Of a stretch of 64,000 nucleotides of DNA, positions 25,850 through 33,855 are shown one piece after another. Source of the DNA: Ruthenibacterium lactatiformans. GTDB lineage: Bacteria; Bacillota; Clostridia; Oscillospirales; Ruminococcaceae. The stretch lies in the NCBI RefSeq assembly GCF_000949455.1, contig NZ_JXXK01000012.1, positions 38,067-102,066 of the forward strand, in the 5' to 3' direction. Position 1 is the first letter of the stretch. Each line of letters starts with the position of its first letter. Both the position numbers and the translations under genes were made by a program. The notes under the pieces were generated by a model. That model saw nothing but the letters and a program-made list of their open reading frames with translations. It made no database searches and was not told the DNA's origin.

Positions 25850-28231
25850 TCATTGGCGGTAATAGTGATAGCTGCGGCCGTCGCTTTCAAATGTGATCAC
25901 TATTTCGTTGTAAGAAATATAGTCCCATGCGGCAAACCGTGTGCCACTGGAAGCATAGTACATGCCATCGCTCTCAAAATTGTATTTACCGCTCGGAACA
26001 TAACGATACCAGAAATCAAACTCGTTGTTTTCCATTGCATATTCAAAAACATCGCCATCCACCGCGACCCATGTTCCATCCAAAAAGTAGTCTATAAGAT
26101 ATCTGTCCATACATATAGGTTCCACATCAATATACTGGTCGCTCCATTCGAGCATCTCCAATGCATTTTGGACTTCCCGTGTCATTTTATAATAGTTTTC
26201 AGATAAAACAGTGTGCGCCTTACACGCTTCCACATAAACAAAAGCGTCTTCGTAGTTTTCATAATCCGGTATGATCTCCAGCCACTCCATTGCCGCACTG
26301 AAACGATTTTCCCCGTAGTGCTCCAATGCCGTGTCGTAAATTTCCGGTATCTGCGCCTGCGCCTGCCGGCTGCTGTCTAAAAAGCCGCCCAGATTGTTGT
26401 ACAATTTGTATTTCGTAAAAGGCGAGCCCACCGTCTGCGCACGGATATATGTGTTGCACTTTTCCGCCAGCTCCCCGCTGTCCGCGTAATCCCCAAGCTC
26501 CCGGAACGCCTGCGCCGCCTCGCTCAGCTCCCCGCGCTCCACCAGCACCCAGGCCGCCGTATATTGCCCCCGCTGCTCGTCCAGTTCCCACAGCCACGGC
26601 GCGCGCTCGTACCATTCGTAAGCCTGTGTATACTGTTCGTAAGCCTGCGCGGTTTCAATTTCGTTCCACGCATACAGCGAGTACCCCAAAAAGCCGCCGC
26701 CCAGCAGCACCAGCGGCAGCCCCACGGCCAGCGCAATTTTCCATCCGCGCTTTTTCCGGCGCGGGGCCTGCGGTGTGCAAACGGCAGAGGGCGCATATCC
26801 CGTACCCGGCGTACCGCCGCTCCCCTGCGGGGCAAACGGCCCAAGCGGCGCAGCTTCCTGCAGGGCCGCGCGCTGCGCCTGCGGCAGCTCCTGTGCAGGC
26901 ACTGTCTGCGCCGGCTGTGCGGCGGCAAGCTGTGCTTCCACCTGCGCCAGCTCCTGTGCAAGCTGCGCCGGGGCGGCAATGCGGTAAGCCTCGTTCAGCG
27001 CCATGGCCCGGTTCAGCAGCGGGACAAGCGGCGTTTGCTCCTCAAACACCAGCTCCGCGCCGCCCGCACGCGCGATCACGTCCTGCGGGGCGCGGCCCTC
27101 TGTAAGCGCATACAGCACGGCCCCCAGAAAATAGACTGCAGCGGCCATACCCGCGCTTCCGTTGTAACATTCCGGTGCGGAATACCCGGCGCACACGGAG
27201 GCGCCGGGCCTTTTGCCCGCGCCGTGCGCACGCTTCAGCTCCAGCGTACCGCTCCGCACAAGGATATTTTCCGGATGCAGCGCCCGCGAGACCTCCGGCA
27301 TCGAAGCCAGCCGTTGCGCCAGCTCCCGCACCGCCCGCGTTGCCCGGAGCCTGTCCATCCGTCCGCCGCCGGCCAAAAACACAGGCAGCGGAACAGCCTT
27401 TTCCCGCATGGGCTTCCCGGACGCCGCTCCCCGGCGGCGCAGCCGCAAAAGCAGCGCCGCACACACGCCCAGCGCCGCCGCCACAGCCAGTACAACCAGC
27501 AGCACGCCCGCAAAACCGGGCGCCGCCTTGCGGTACGGGATATCGTTTTGCTGCAGAACGGTGAGCAGCTCCCGCACATGAATGCTGCCGTTCACATTCT
27601 GGCCCTTCAACATTATAAACGTATTGATCCCGACAAGCCTGCCGCCCGCATCCACAAGCGGCCCGCCGGAGTTGCCGGGGCTGATGGGCGCGTTCGTCTG
27701 GATCGCCCACGTGGTTTGAAGACCCTCCGCCCTGCTTTGCCGCACCGCGCTCACGATGCCGTCCGTCACCGTGATGCTGTCCACGCCGGTGGCAAATTCC
27801 CGGCTGAAATCATCCGCCGCGCCCGGATATCCCAGCGCGTATACCGCCAGCCCTGTTTCAACCGCGTCCGAGCGGAGCGGCAGCCCGGGCATGCCGCGCA
27901 GGGGCTTGTCTGTTTTTAAGATACAGATGTCCTTTCCGGGCAGATCTACGTAGACCCGGGCCGTCGTCCACCTTGTATCGTCCACTATGACCTCAATCGT
28001 TTCCGCGCCTTCGATCACATGGTGGTTCGTCACCACATAGACGGAATTTTCGGACAACGCAAAGCCGCTGCCCATCGCCCCTTCCGTCATAATGCGCACC
28101 ACGCTCTCACGCGCGTTCAGCACCGCCTTCGGCACATCCGACGCGGCAAGCGCGCACACGCCCAGCGCCGCCGCCAGCAGCATTGTGCCCAAAACGGCCC
28201 ACAGCCGCCTGCGTCCCCGTTTTTTCAACAT
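25850..28231 (-). CDS. HtrA-type serine protease fused to a degenerate protein-kinase domain and an outer C-terminal region
   Basis: A 793-aa three-helix membrane protein. Residues 10-30 are a signal-anchor. Residues 35-232 are a trypsin-like HtrA protease with the full triad: His71 (TNHHVI), Asp101 (GKDICIL) and Ser188 (PGNSGGPL). A helix at 240-263 follows. Residues 275-432 resemble only the C-lobe of a Ser/Thr kinase: HPENIL (319-324) where HRDLKPENI is expected, GYSAPE (349-354) as the APE motif and YFLGAVLYALTEGRAP (367-382) as the next helix. The glycine loop, the VAIK lysine, the HRD aspartate and DFG are absent, so it should not phosphorylate. A Pro/Ala/Gln linker, a third helix (498-520) and an alpha-helical, TPR-like region (525-700) with a Trp/Tyr-rich end follow. 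Topology suggests protease and C-terminus outside, pseudokinase inside. No PDZ domain is visible. The ATG at 28231 was preferred to the GTG just before it. Confidence 0.82.
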   Translation of the reverse strand: MLKKRGRRRLWAVLGTMLLAAALGVCALAASDVPKAVLNARESVVRIMTEGAMGSGFALSENSVYVVTNHHVIEGAETIEVIVDDTRWTTARVYVDLPGKDICILKTDKPLRGMPGLPLRSDAVETGLAVYALGYPGAADDFSREFATGVDSITVTDGIVSAVRQSRAEGLQTTWAIQTNAPISPGNSGGPLVDAGGRLVGINTFIMLKGQNVNGSIHVRELLTVLQQNDIPYRKAAPGFAGVLLVVLAVAAALGVCAALLLRLRRRGAASGKPMREKAVPLPVFLAGGGRMDRLRATRAVRELAQRLASMPEVSRALHPENILVRSGTLELKRAHGAGKRPGASVCAGYSAPECYNGSAGMAAAVYFLGAVLYALTEGRAPQDVIARAGGAELVFEEQTPLVPLLNRAMALNEAYRIAAPAQLAQELAQVEAQLAAAQPAQTVPAQELPQAQRAALQEAAPLGPFAPQGSGGTPGTGYAPSAVCTPQAPRRKKRGWKIALAVGLPLVLLGGGFLGYSLYAWNEIETAQAYEQYTQAYEWYERAPWLWELDEQRGQYTAAWVLVERGELSEAAQAFRELGDYADSGELAEKCNTYIRAQTVGSPFTKYKLYNNLGGFLDSSRQAQAQIPEIYDTALEHYGENRFSAAMEWLEIIPDYENYEDAFVYVEACKAHTVLSENYYKMTREVQNALEMLEWSDQYIDVEPICMDRYLIDYFLDGTWVAVDGDVFEYAMENNEFDFWYRYVPSGKYNFESDGMYYASSGTRFAAWDYISYNEIVITFESDGRSYHYYRQ

Positions 28232-28544
28232 CACAGTTCCCCCGCTTCTTCTGCTCTGGTTTCATTGCACCATATTTCTTAGCTTGCACCCGCTGACCGG
28301 ACATAGTACACCATGACGCCGCCGCAGGCGGCTTCAACAAAACTTTGGCCGCCAGGATTTTGTATGCCTTGAGGTTCTCACGCTCATGCGCGGCAGAGCG
28401 TCGGTGCATGAAGCATGCACGGCCGCACAAGCGGCTGTCCAAATCAATTATACCAGAAGCAGCCGCTGAAAAGAAGCCCGTCAAACAAAGCGGCATGCCG
28501 AAAAAGGGCATGCCGCTTTGTACAGAATCAACTGCGTTTTGCGC
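28232..28544. other. 313-bp gap with several hairpins
   Basis: Between the DUF4830 gene and the protease fusion. Visible pieces: a 14-bp perfect stem at 28485-28498/28507-28520 (listed separately), a GTGCATG/CATGCAC hairpin (28404-28420), a GCCGC/GCGGC hairpin next to it, and a GCCGCC/GGCGGC palindrome near 28319-28333. A minus-strand open frame runs through it but has no ribosome site and overlaps the protease gene in another frame. I see no convincing sigma-A promoter. It may hold a structured leader or a repeat. Confidence 0.4.
28485..28520 (-). terminator. Hairpin after the DUF4830 gene
   Basis: CAAAGCGGCATGCC (28485-28498) pairs perfectly with GGCATGCCGCTTTG (28507-28520). It lies 24 bases after the DUF4830 stop. 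The T-run on the minus side is short, so termination may be partial and some read-through into the protease gene is possible. Confidence 0.6.
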
Positions 28545-29270
28545 TTATTCCGTGGGAAACGCCCCTGGCTCGATCTGCGCGTCGGCGTCCGCCTGGGCCT
28601 GCGCTTCGGCGGCCGCGTCCTCCGTCGGCCCGGCCGTATCCGCACCTGCCTGGACGTCTGCAGCCGCGTTTGCACCGCTCACGCCCGCGCCCGCGGCGGC
28701 TGCGGAATCATCCGCCGGAAAGGCGGCGCCAAAGCCCGCGTTTGCCGCCACTTCTTCGTCTGTCAGCGCAAGGCTTGCCCCCGTGGGCGCCGCCGCTTTC
28801 AGCGGAAGCACCTCGCCGGAGGGCTTTTGCAGGATATACGCGCCCCTGGCCTCGTTTTTGTACACGAGCACCACGCCGTAGGATTTCTGTGTTTCGGTGC
28901 TCTGCGCAGGAATGAGCACCACCCATTTGTCTACCTTTTTATTTTTGACGCGGGAGAGGTCCAGCCCGCTTTCCTTGATCACTTCATTGAACGCCTTGAA
29001 GTTATCGTCCCACTTGCGCGGCACGGTGACGGTGCTCACCTCCGCGGTAGTGGGGTCCACTTCGACGCCATACCCCTGCAGGAACGTCGCCACGTCCTGC
29101 GCGCCGGTGATCTGCTGCGAAAGCGCGCCGCCCTGCGCGGCCGCATCCACTGCGTCGCCCTTGTTGCGCACCACGCCCACGGTAATGGCCGCGCCTGCCA
29201 GCACCACGCCGCAGACGGCCACCACAGCCAGTTTCCGCAGCCCGCCCTTGCGTAAAGTACATACAAACAT
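28545..29270 (-). CDS. DUF4830-domain membrane-anchored protein
   Basis: A 241-aa protein that starts MFVCTLRKGGLRKLAVVAVC, with one helix (about 13-33), then a domain with DVATFLQGYGVEVDPTTAEV and a beta-rich part (KSYGVVLVYKNEARGAYIL), the pattern of the clostridial family DUF4830, whose function is unknown. The last 75 residues are a low-complexity Ala/Asp/Gly/Glu tail. GGAGG lies ten bases ahead of the ATG. It is upstream of and in line with the protease-pseudokinase gene and diverges from coaX. Confidence 0.8.
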   Translation of the reverse strand: MFVCTLRKGGLRKLAVVAVCGVVLAGAAITVGVVRNKGDAVDAAAQGGALSQQITGAQDVATFLQGYGVEVDPTTAEVSTVTVPRKWDDNFKAFNEVIKESGLDLSRVKNKKVDKWVVLIPAQSTETQKSYGVVLVYKNEARGAYILQKPSGEVLPLKAAAPTGASLALTDEEVAANAGFGAAFPADDSAAAAGAGVSGANAAADVQAGADTAGPTEDAAAEAQAQADADAQIEPGAFPTE

Positions 29271-29500
29271 TGCACGTTTCCCTCCTTACGATTTTCGGGG
29301 CGGTGTGCCGCCCCAACCCCTTCCGCGCGGCACGCGTTCCGGGCCGGCTGAACTGGTTTCTACTGAAATTCTATGAGGGGGAGCGTATGTTTAGCACAGA
29401 CGTTTGCGGCGGACATGCCGTGAATTTTTCTATTGACAAAACCCGCGCGGACGGGGCATCATATATTTATAACAACAAACCGGAAGAAAGGGCTGCACGT

Positions 29501-30274
29501 ATGGTACTGACAATAGACATCGGCAACACCAACATCGTTTTGGGCGGATACGAAAACGGGGCGCTGGGATTCTGCACCCGCATCTCCACGGACAAAAGCC
29601 TGGAGGCGGACCAGTACGCGCTGGAGCTGTCCGGCATCCTGAACCTTTACAAGGTGGCGGGGGAAAACATCGAAGGCGCCATCATTTCCAGCGTGGTGCC
29701 GCAGATCACCGACACAGTGGCGCGGGCGCTGCGCATGTTTGCGGGCGTGGAACCGCTGAAGCTCACGCAGGAGCTGCCCACAGGCGTAGGGGTGAACATC
29801 GACACACCCTCGGAGCTGGGGGCCGACCTGCTGGCCGGAGCCATCGCCGCAAAAGCGCTGTATCCGCTGCCGGCTATCGTCATCGACATGGGCACGGCCA
29901 CAAAGATCACGGCCGTGGACGAGCAGGGCACGGTGCAGGGCGTGAGCATCATGCCGGGTGTTTTCATCAGCCTGGACGCGCTGGTGAACGGCACGAGCCT
30001 GCTGAAGGGCATCGCCACCAACGCGCCCGTGCGGGCCATCGGCAAAAACACCGTGGAAAGCATGCAGAGCGGCGTGGTATTTGGTGCGGCAAGTATGCTG
30101 GATGGCATGGTCGAGCGCTTCGAAGCCGAGCTCGGCCCCGCAAAAACGCTGGTGGCTACCGGCGGTGCGGCGGGCATTGTTGTGCCGCACTGCCGGCACA
30201 GCGTGCAATATGTGCCCACACTCATTCTGGACGGCCTTTATGCCGTGTACTGCCGCACACACGCGGCCCTGTAA
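29501..30274 (+). CDS. coaX: Type III pantothenate kinase (CoaX-like)
   Basis: A 257-aa ASKHA-fold kinase for the first step of coenzyme A synthesis. Motifs: TIDIGNTNIVLGG at the start (phosphate loop), ISSVVPQIT, VIDMGTATKITAVD, PGVFISLDAL and VATGGAAG. The usual GADR motif reads LGADLLAG here, with Leu in place of the Arg, and DFGTATT reads DMGTATK. The start at 29501 has GAAAGG about ten bases upstream and gives the normal length; the frame stays open upstream to 29270 but without homology. A TTGACA at 29433-29438 lies upstream without a convincing -10; bases 29271-29500 otherwise show no feature. Confidence 0.85.
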   Translation: MVLTIDIGNTNIVLGGYENGALGFCTRISTDKSLEADQYALELSGILNLYKVAGENIEGAIISSVVPQITDTVARALRMFAGVEPLKLTQELPTGVGVNIDTPSELGADLLAGAIAAKALYPLPAIVIDMGTATKITAVDEQGTVQGVSIMPGVFISLDALVNGTSLLKGIATNAPVRAIGKNTVESMQSGVVFGAASMLDGMVERFEAELGPAKTLVATGGAAGIVVPHCRHSVQYVPTLILDGLYAVYCRTHAAL

Positions 30275-30343
30275 AAAACGGGCGTAAAAAGCACGGGCGC
30301 GCCTTCTCCCTTTTGCGCCTCCCCCTGCATGCCCACAAAACAG

Positions 30344-30378
30344 AAAAGCCCCTCTGCGCGGCGCGCAGAGGGGCTTTT
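30344..30378. terminator. Bidirectional terminator between coaX and the CD1247-type gene
   Basis: A near-perfect GC-rich stem, GCCCCTCTGCGC/GCGCAGAGGGGC, flanked by AAAA (30344-30347) and TTTT (30375-30378). It ends coaX on the plus strand and the converging gene on the minus strand. Confidence 0.9.
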
Positions 30379-30403
30379 CCGGCGTTTTGTACCGGGGATA
30401 CGT

Positions 30404-30853
30404 TTATTCTTCGTCCTTGCCGCCGCAGCAGCCTTCACAGCCTTCGCAGGCGTCGTCGTCCTCGCTGAAGTCGACCTCAAACTTCGTGCCGCAGTTGGGG
30501 CAGGCCAGATCGTCATTGGCCAGCATATCCTCATCCACGCACACAACCTCGCCGCACTGCGGGCAGGTGATCTCATACAGGCCCGCCTCGTACTCCTCGT
30601 CGTAGTCGTCCTCGTCTTCGTCCCCGCCGTCCTCGTCGAACAGGAAGTTTTCCACGTCCTCCAGGTCCTCGCTCATGGCGTCGACCTCATCGTACAGCGT
30701 ATCCACATCCTCGTCGATGTTGGTGACCTCCTTGGCCATCTCCTCCAGCACATCCACAACAGCGGCAAGCAGCTTGCCCTCCTTGGTGGCAGTGTCAAAT
30801 TCCATGCCCTCCATCATCCCTTTGATGTAGGCGACTTTTTCTTTCAGTTCCAT
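30404..30853 (-). CDS. CD1247-type acidic zinc-ribbon protein
   Basis: A 149-aa protein. The N-terminal half (MELKEKVAYIKGMMEGMEFD, then GKLLAAVVDVLEEMAKEV) is the alpha-helical CD1247 N-terminal domain known only from Clostridia. A highly acidic linker (about 80-95) leads to a zinc ribbon with CPQCG and CPNCG, and the end is Cys- and Asp-rich (CEGCEGCCGG). No enzymatic motif is visible. A structural or adaptor role with bound zinc is possible; function unknown. Confidence 0.85.
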   Translation of the reverse strand: MELKEKVAYIKGMMEGMEFDTATKEGKLLAAVVDVLEEMAKEVTNIDEDVDTLYDEVDAMSEDLEDVENFLFDEDGGDEDEDDYDEEYEAGLYEITCPQCGEVVCVDEDMLANDDLACPNCGTKFEVDFSEDDDACEGCEGCCGGKDEE

Positions 30854-30956
30854 GGGTCATACCCTCCTATGCTTTTATTCTTTCATTGCAATGCAATGAA
30901 AAGCGTCTTCAGGCGGCATCCGCCGCGTTCCGGCCCGGAGGCCGTTTTTTAGTATC

Positions 30957-30995
30957 AAACAGGCAAGGCCGTACCTTGCAGCCTTGCCTGTTTTT
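30957..30995. terminator. Hairpin after efp
   Basis: AAACAGGCAAGGC (30957-30969) pairs with GCCTTGCCTGTTT (30981-30993). It lies eight bases after the efp stop on the minus strand. The T-run is better on the plus side than on the minus side, so efficiency toward the CD1247 gene is uncertain. Confidence 0.65.
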
Positions 30996-31002
30996 GCAAA
31001 AG

Positions 31003-31560
31003 TTATGCGCGCTCCATATACTCGCCGGTGCGGGTGTCGATGCGGATCATATCGCCCTCGTTGATGAACAGGGGCACACGGATCTCCGCGCCGGTCTCCA
31101 GCGTGGCGGGCTTGAGCGTGTTGGTGGCAGTGTTGCCCTTGAAGCCCGGGTCCGTCTTGGTGACCTCCAGGACCACAAAGTTCGGAGCCTCGACGCCGAA
31201 CACCTTGCCCTTATAACTCAGCACCTTGCAGACCTCGTTCTCCTTCACGAATTTGAAGGCGTCGCCCAGCTCGCTCTCATTGAGGGGAATCTGCTCGAAC
31301 GTTTCATTGTCCATGAAGTAGTACAGGTCGCCGTCCTGATAGGAATACGTCATTTCGCGGCGCTCGATATACGCGGTGGGGAACTTGGCGGTGGGGTTGT
31401 AGGTGCGCTCCACCACAGAACCCGAGATGACGTTGCGGATCTTGGTGCGCACGAAGGCCGCGCCCTTGCCCGGCTTTACATGCTGAAATTCAACGATCTG
31501 GAAGACGTTGCCGTCCTCTTCAAACGTGATGCCATTGCGGAAATCGCCAGCAGAAACCAT
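31003..31560 (-). CDS. efp: Translation elongation factor P
   Basis: A 185-aa, three-domain factor that relieves ribosome stalling at polyproline. The N-terminal KOW-like domain has FQHVKPGKGAAFVRTKIRN; the Lys in PGKGAA is the residue modified in Bacillus-type EF-P. The C-terminal OB domains (TLETGAEIRVPLFINEGDMI) are complete. GGAGG lies eight bases before the ATG. Confidence 0.96.
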   Translation of the reverse strand: MVSAGDFRNGITFEEDGNVFQIVEFQHVKPGKGAAFVRTKIRNVISGSVVERTYNPTAKFPTAYIERREMTYSYQDGDLYYFMDNETFEQIPLNESELGDAFKFVKENEVCKVLSYKGKVFGVEAPNFVVLEVTKTDPGFKGNTATNTLKPATLETGAEIRVPLFINEGDMIRIDTRTGEYMERA

Positions 31561-31637
31561 AGAATGAATCCTCCAATATTATCCCGGCCGCCCCGGCCTT
31601 TGGCCGCCGGGCATACCAGTTCATTTTATCTATTCTG

Positions 31638-31666
31638 ATTTTACACAATATGCGCCTGTTTTGCAA
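31638..31666 (-). promoter_or_regulatory. Promoter of efp
   Basis: TTGCAA (31661-31666) and TAAAAT (31638-31643) on the minus strand with a 17-base spacer that ends TATTGTG, the same boxes as the PucR promoter at 24812-24840. It is 78 bases ahead of efp. Confidence 0.7.
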
Positions 31667-31721
31667 GGGTTTTCGGCCATTTTAAGCCATTTTCCCCCAA
31701 GACGGCCGCGCTTTCCCCGCC

Positions 31722-31741
31722 GGGCGGGCAGCTGCCCGCCC
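31722..31741 (-). terminator. GC-rich 20-bp palindrome after pepP
   Basis: GGGCGGGCAG and CTGCCCGCCC form a perfect palindrome five bases after the peptidase stop. No T-run follows, so it may act as an mRNA 3'-end stabiliser or a weak terminator. Confidence 0.4.
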
Positions 31742-31746
31742 ACGCG

Positions 31747-32817
31747 TCACAGCACGATCAGCTCCTTCGGGCTTTTTCCCACGATCTCGCAGCCGTCCGG
31801 CCGCACGAAGGTGGTGTCCTCAATGCGCACGCCGAATTTTCCCGGCAGGTAGATGCCCGGCTCGATGGTCATGACCATGCCGGACTGTATGATGTCGCTG
31901 CAGGTGGGGCTGTAACGGGGGTTTTCATGGATCTCGATGCCCACGGCGTGGCCCAGCCCGTGGCCGAAGCAGCCCTCGTAGCCCGCGCCGTAGATGATAT
32001 CCCGGGCAACCTTGTCCACCTCGCAGCCTTTGTAGCCCGCTTTGGCGAATCCGCAGCAGGCGAGCTGCGCCTTCAAAACGGTATCATACACCTTTTTCTG
32101 CTCGTCGGACACATGGCCCACCGCCACCGTGCGCGTCATATCGGTGCAGTATCCGTCCACGTTCGCGCCGAAGTCCATGGTGACGAAGTCCCCCGCCTCG
32201 ATGCGTTTGTCGCCGGGCACGCCGTGCGGCAGGCTCGTTTTTGCCCCCGAGACAAAGATCGTGTCGAACGCCAGCTTGCCCGCGCCGTGGCTCTTCATAA
32301 ACACTTCCATCTCCAGCGCGGCGTCGATTTCCCGCACGCCGGGCTTGATGTAGCCCAGCATGTGCTCGAAGCAGGCGTCGGTGATGACCTGTGCGCGGCG
32401 GATGGCGTCGAATTCTTCCTCGGACTTGACGGCCCGGATGCCGTCGATGGCGTCAGAGAGCACGGCGCCAGTGTCCACCTCCACGCCCGGCAGCGCGGCG
32501 CGCACACGGTCCGCATAAGCCAGTGTGGCCTTGTTTTCCAGATACAGATGCTTAACGCCGTGCGCGGCCAGGATGTCCCGCACCTGCTCCAGTGCCTTTC
32601 CCTCTAAGATGACCTCGGCTTCCTTTACCGTCGCTTCGGCGATCTCGATGTAGCGGGAATCGATGATGAAGTAGGTTTTATCCGGCAAAATGAGCACGGT
32701 GCCCGCGTCCCCGGAGTCAAAGCCCAGAAAATAAAAGCGGTTCACATCCGTGGAGACAAGCGCCGCTTCAAAGCCCCCGGGCATGGCGGCAAGCAGTTTA
32801 TCGGTACGTTGTTTCAT
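31747..32817 (-). CDS. M24 Xaa-Pro aminopeptidase
   Basis: A 356-aa peptidase that removes N-terminal residues ahead of proline. It has a creatinase-type N-domain (1-125) and a pita-bread catalytic domain. Metal ligands appear in order: Asp in VTMDFGANVDGYCTDMTRT (both Asp sites), His in GHGLGHAVG, Glu in IHENPRY/TIEPGIYL and RIEDTTFV. Substrate-site LPHGVPG is also typical. It is directly upstream of efp in transcription order, a common Firmicute pairing. Confidence 0.93.
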   Translation of the reverse strand: MKQRTDKLLAAMPGGFEAALVSTDVNRFYFLGFDSGDAGTVLILPDKTYFIIDSRYIEIAEATVKEAEVILEGKALEQVRDILAAHGVKHLYLENKATLAYADRVRAALPGVEVDTGAVLSDAIDGIRAVKSEEEFDAIRRAQVITDACFEHMLGYIKPGVREIDAALEMEVFMKSHGAGKLAFDTIFVSGAKTSLPHGVPGDKRIEAGDFVTMDFGANVDGYCTDMTRTVAVGHVSDEQKKVYDTVLKAQLACCGFAKAGYKGCEVDKVARDIIYGAGYEGCFGHGLGHAVGIEIHENPRYSPTCSDIIQSGMVMTIEPGIYLPGKFGVRIEDTTFVRPDGCEIVGKSPKELIVL

Positions 32818-32861
32818 ATCGGTCCAACCTTCTTATTCCAGTATTGGCGGCCGGGACGCTT

Positions 32862-33401
32862 CTATGCGTCCGGTGGTTTGCGGTCTTCCTCTTTTCCGTG
32901 GACACGCCCGCCTTTTTTATAATACCGCGCCAGCACGGGTTTTTCAAGCGCGCGTTTCAGGCGTATGGTCGCTTTGGTGTCCTGCCGCATGGGCTGCACC
33001 AGCAGAACCGGGATGCCGTACAGGTTCGCGCCCAGCGCGTCCGTAAAGATCTGGTCGCCCACCAGCGCCACCTCGCGGCGGGATACGCCCATGGCCCGGC
33101 GCGCCCGGCGCAGGCCAAACGGCGACGGCTTACAGCAGAACGCCTGATACTCCAGCCCCACGCGCTTTGCAAAGGGAGCCACGCGGCCGGGCATATTGTT
33201 GGAGGCGATGGTGAGCTTCACGCCTGCGGCGCGCATGGTATCCAGCCACGTGGCCACGTCCGGCGGCAGCTCCTGGCTGCCGTGGGCCGTGAGCGTGTTG
33301 TCCACGTCCAGAATGAGCGCGCGAAGCCCCCGCGCGCCCAAAAACTCCGGCGTGATGCAGGTGATGCGCTCAAAAACGATCGTCGGTGTAAACAGGGGCA
33401 T
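32862..33401 (-). CDS. YqeG-family HAD phosphatase
   Basis: A 179-aa HAD-IIIA phosphatase. Motif I is LILDVDNTLTAHG (nucleophile Asp and acid Asp), motif II is LTIASNN, and motif III/IV is KPSPFGL with ALVGDQIFTDALGAN. Length fits YqeG. In other Firmicutes it is linked to ribosome-assembly and shikimate genes; here it lies between rpsU and the peptidase. Substrate unknown. Confidence 0.88.
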   Translation of the reverse strand: MPLFTPTIVFERITCITPEFLGARGLRALILDVDNTLTAHGSQELPPDVATWLDTMRAAGVKLTIASNNMPGRVAPFAKRVGLEYQAFCCKPSPFGLRRARRAMGVSRREVALVGDQIFTDALGANLYGIPVLLVQPMRQDTKATIRLKRALEKPVLARYYKKGGRVHGKEEDRKPPDA

Positions 33402-33501
33402 TTTCGGTTCCTCACTTTATCAGTTGTGCTCCGTGCGGACGTGCATGTCCGGCGGGCACGGCAGCCGCCGGGCCGCCTTTTCCCCCGCCCTCTTTTGGTG
33501 C

Positions 33502-33527
33502 AAAAAAAGCGGGCCGTAAAGGCCCGC
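33502..33527 (-). terminator. Terminator of rpsU
   Basis: Stem GCGGGCC (33509-33515) with GGCCCGC (33521-33527), and on the minus strand seven T residues (33502-33508). It lies 33 bases after the S21 stop. Confidence 0.85.
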
Positions 33528-33559
33528 CTGTTCGCTTACTTGCCGCGTGTCCGCTATTC

Positions 33560-33736
33560 TTATTTGAACTTGCGCTTGCGGGCAGCTTCGGACTTCTTCT
33601 TGCGCCTGACAGAAGGCTTTTCGTAAGCCTCGCGTTTACGCACTTCAGCAAGCACACCGGAGCGTGCGCAGGAACGTTTGAAACGACGCAGCGCGCTGTC
33701 CAGCGATTCATTGTCTTTCACTCTGATTTCCGACAT
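33560..33736 (-). CDS. rpsU: Ribosomal protein S21
   Basis: A 58-aa basic protein beginning MSEIRVKDNESLDSALRRFK and continuing with RSCARSGVLAEVRKREAYEK, then an Arg/Lys tail, the canonical bS21 sequence. GGGAGGG lies seven bases ahead of the ATG. It binds 16S rRNA at the platform of the small subunit and assists initiation. Confidence 0.96.
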   Translation of the reverse strand: MSEIRVKDNESLDSALRRFKRSCARSGVLAEVRKREAYEKPSVRRKKKSEAARKRKFK

Positions 33737-33855
33737 CTTTGTCCCTCCCTTAAACCTGAGGTAGGCGCCGGCCCCCCTCTATGCGGGAAACTGACTATAT
33801 TTGATTATACAATGCAGACGGCTCGTCTGTCAACAGATAATTGTGAACATCTTTC

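Noticed and set aside
28107..28511. 134-codon minus-strand frame in the DUF4830-protease gap
   Set aside because: It overlaps the protease gene in another frame, lacks a ribosome site and is broken by hairpins. I kept the gap as a non-coding feature.
30931..30950. Hairpin with T-run on the plus strand between the CD1247 gene and efp
   Set aside because: No plus-strand gene lies upstream for it to terminate, and on the minus strand the run precedes the stem.
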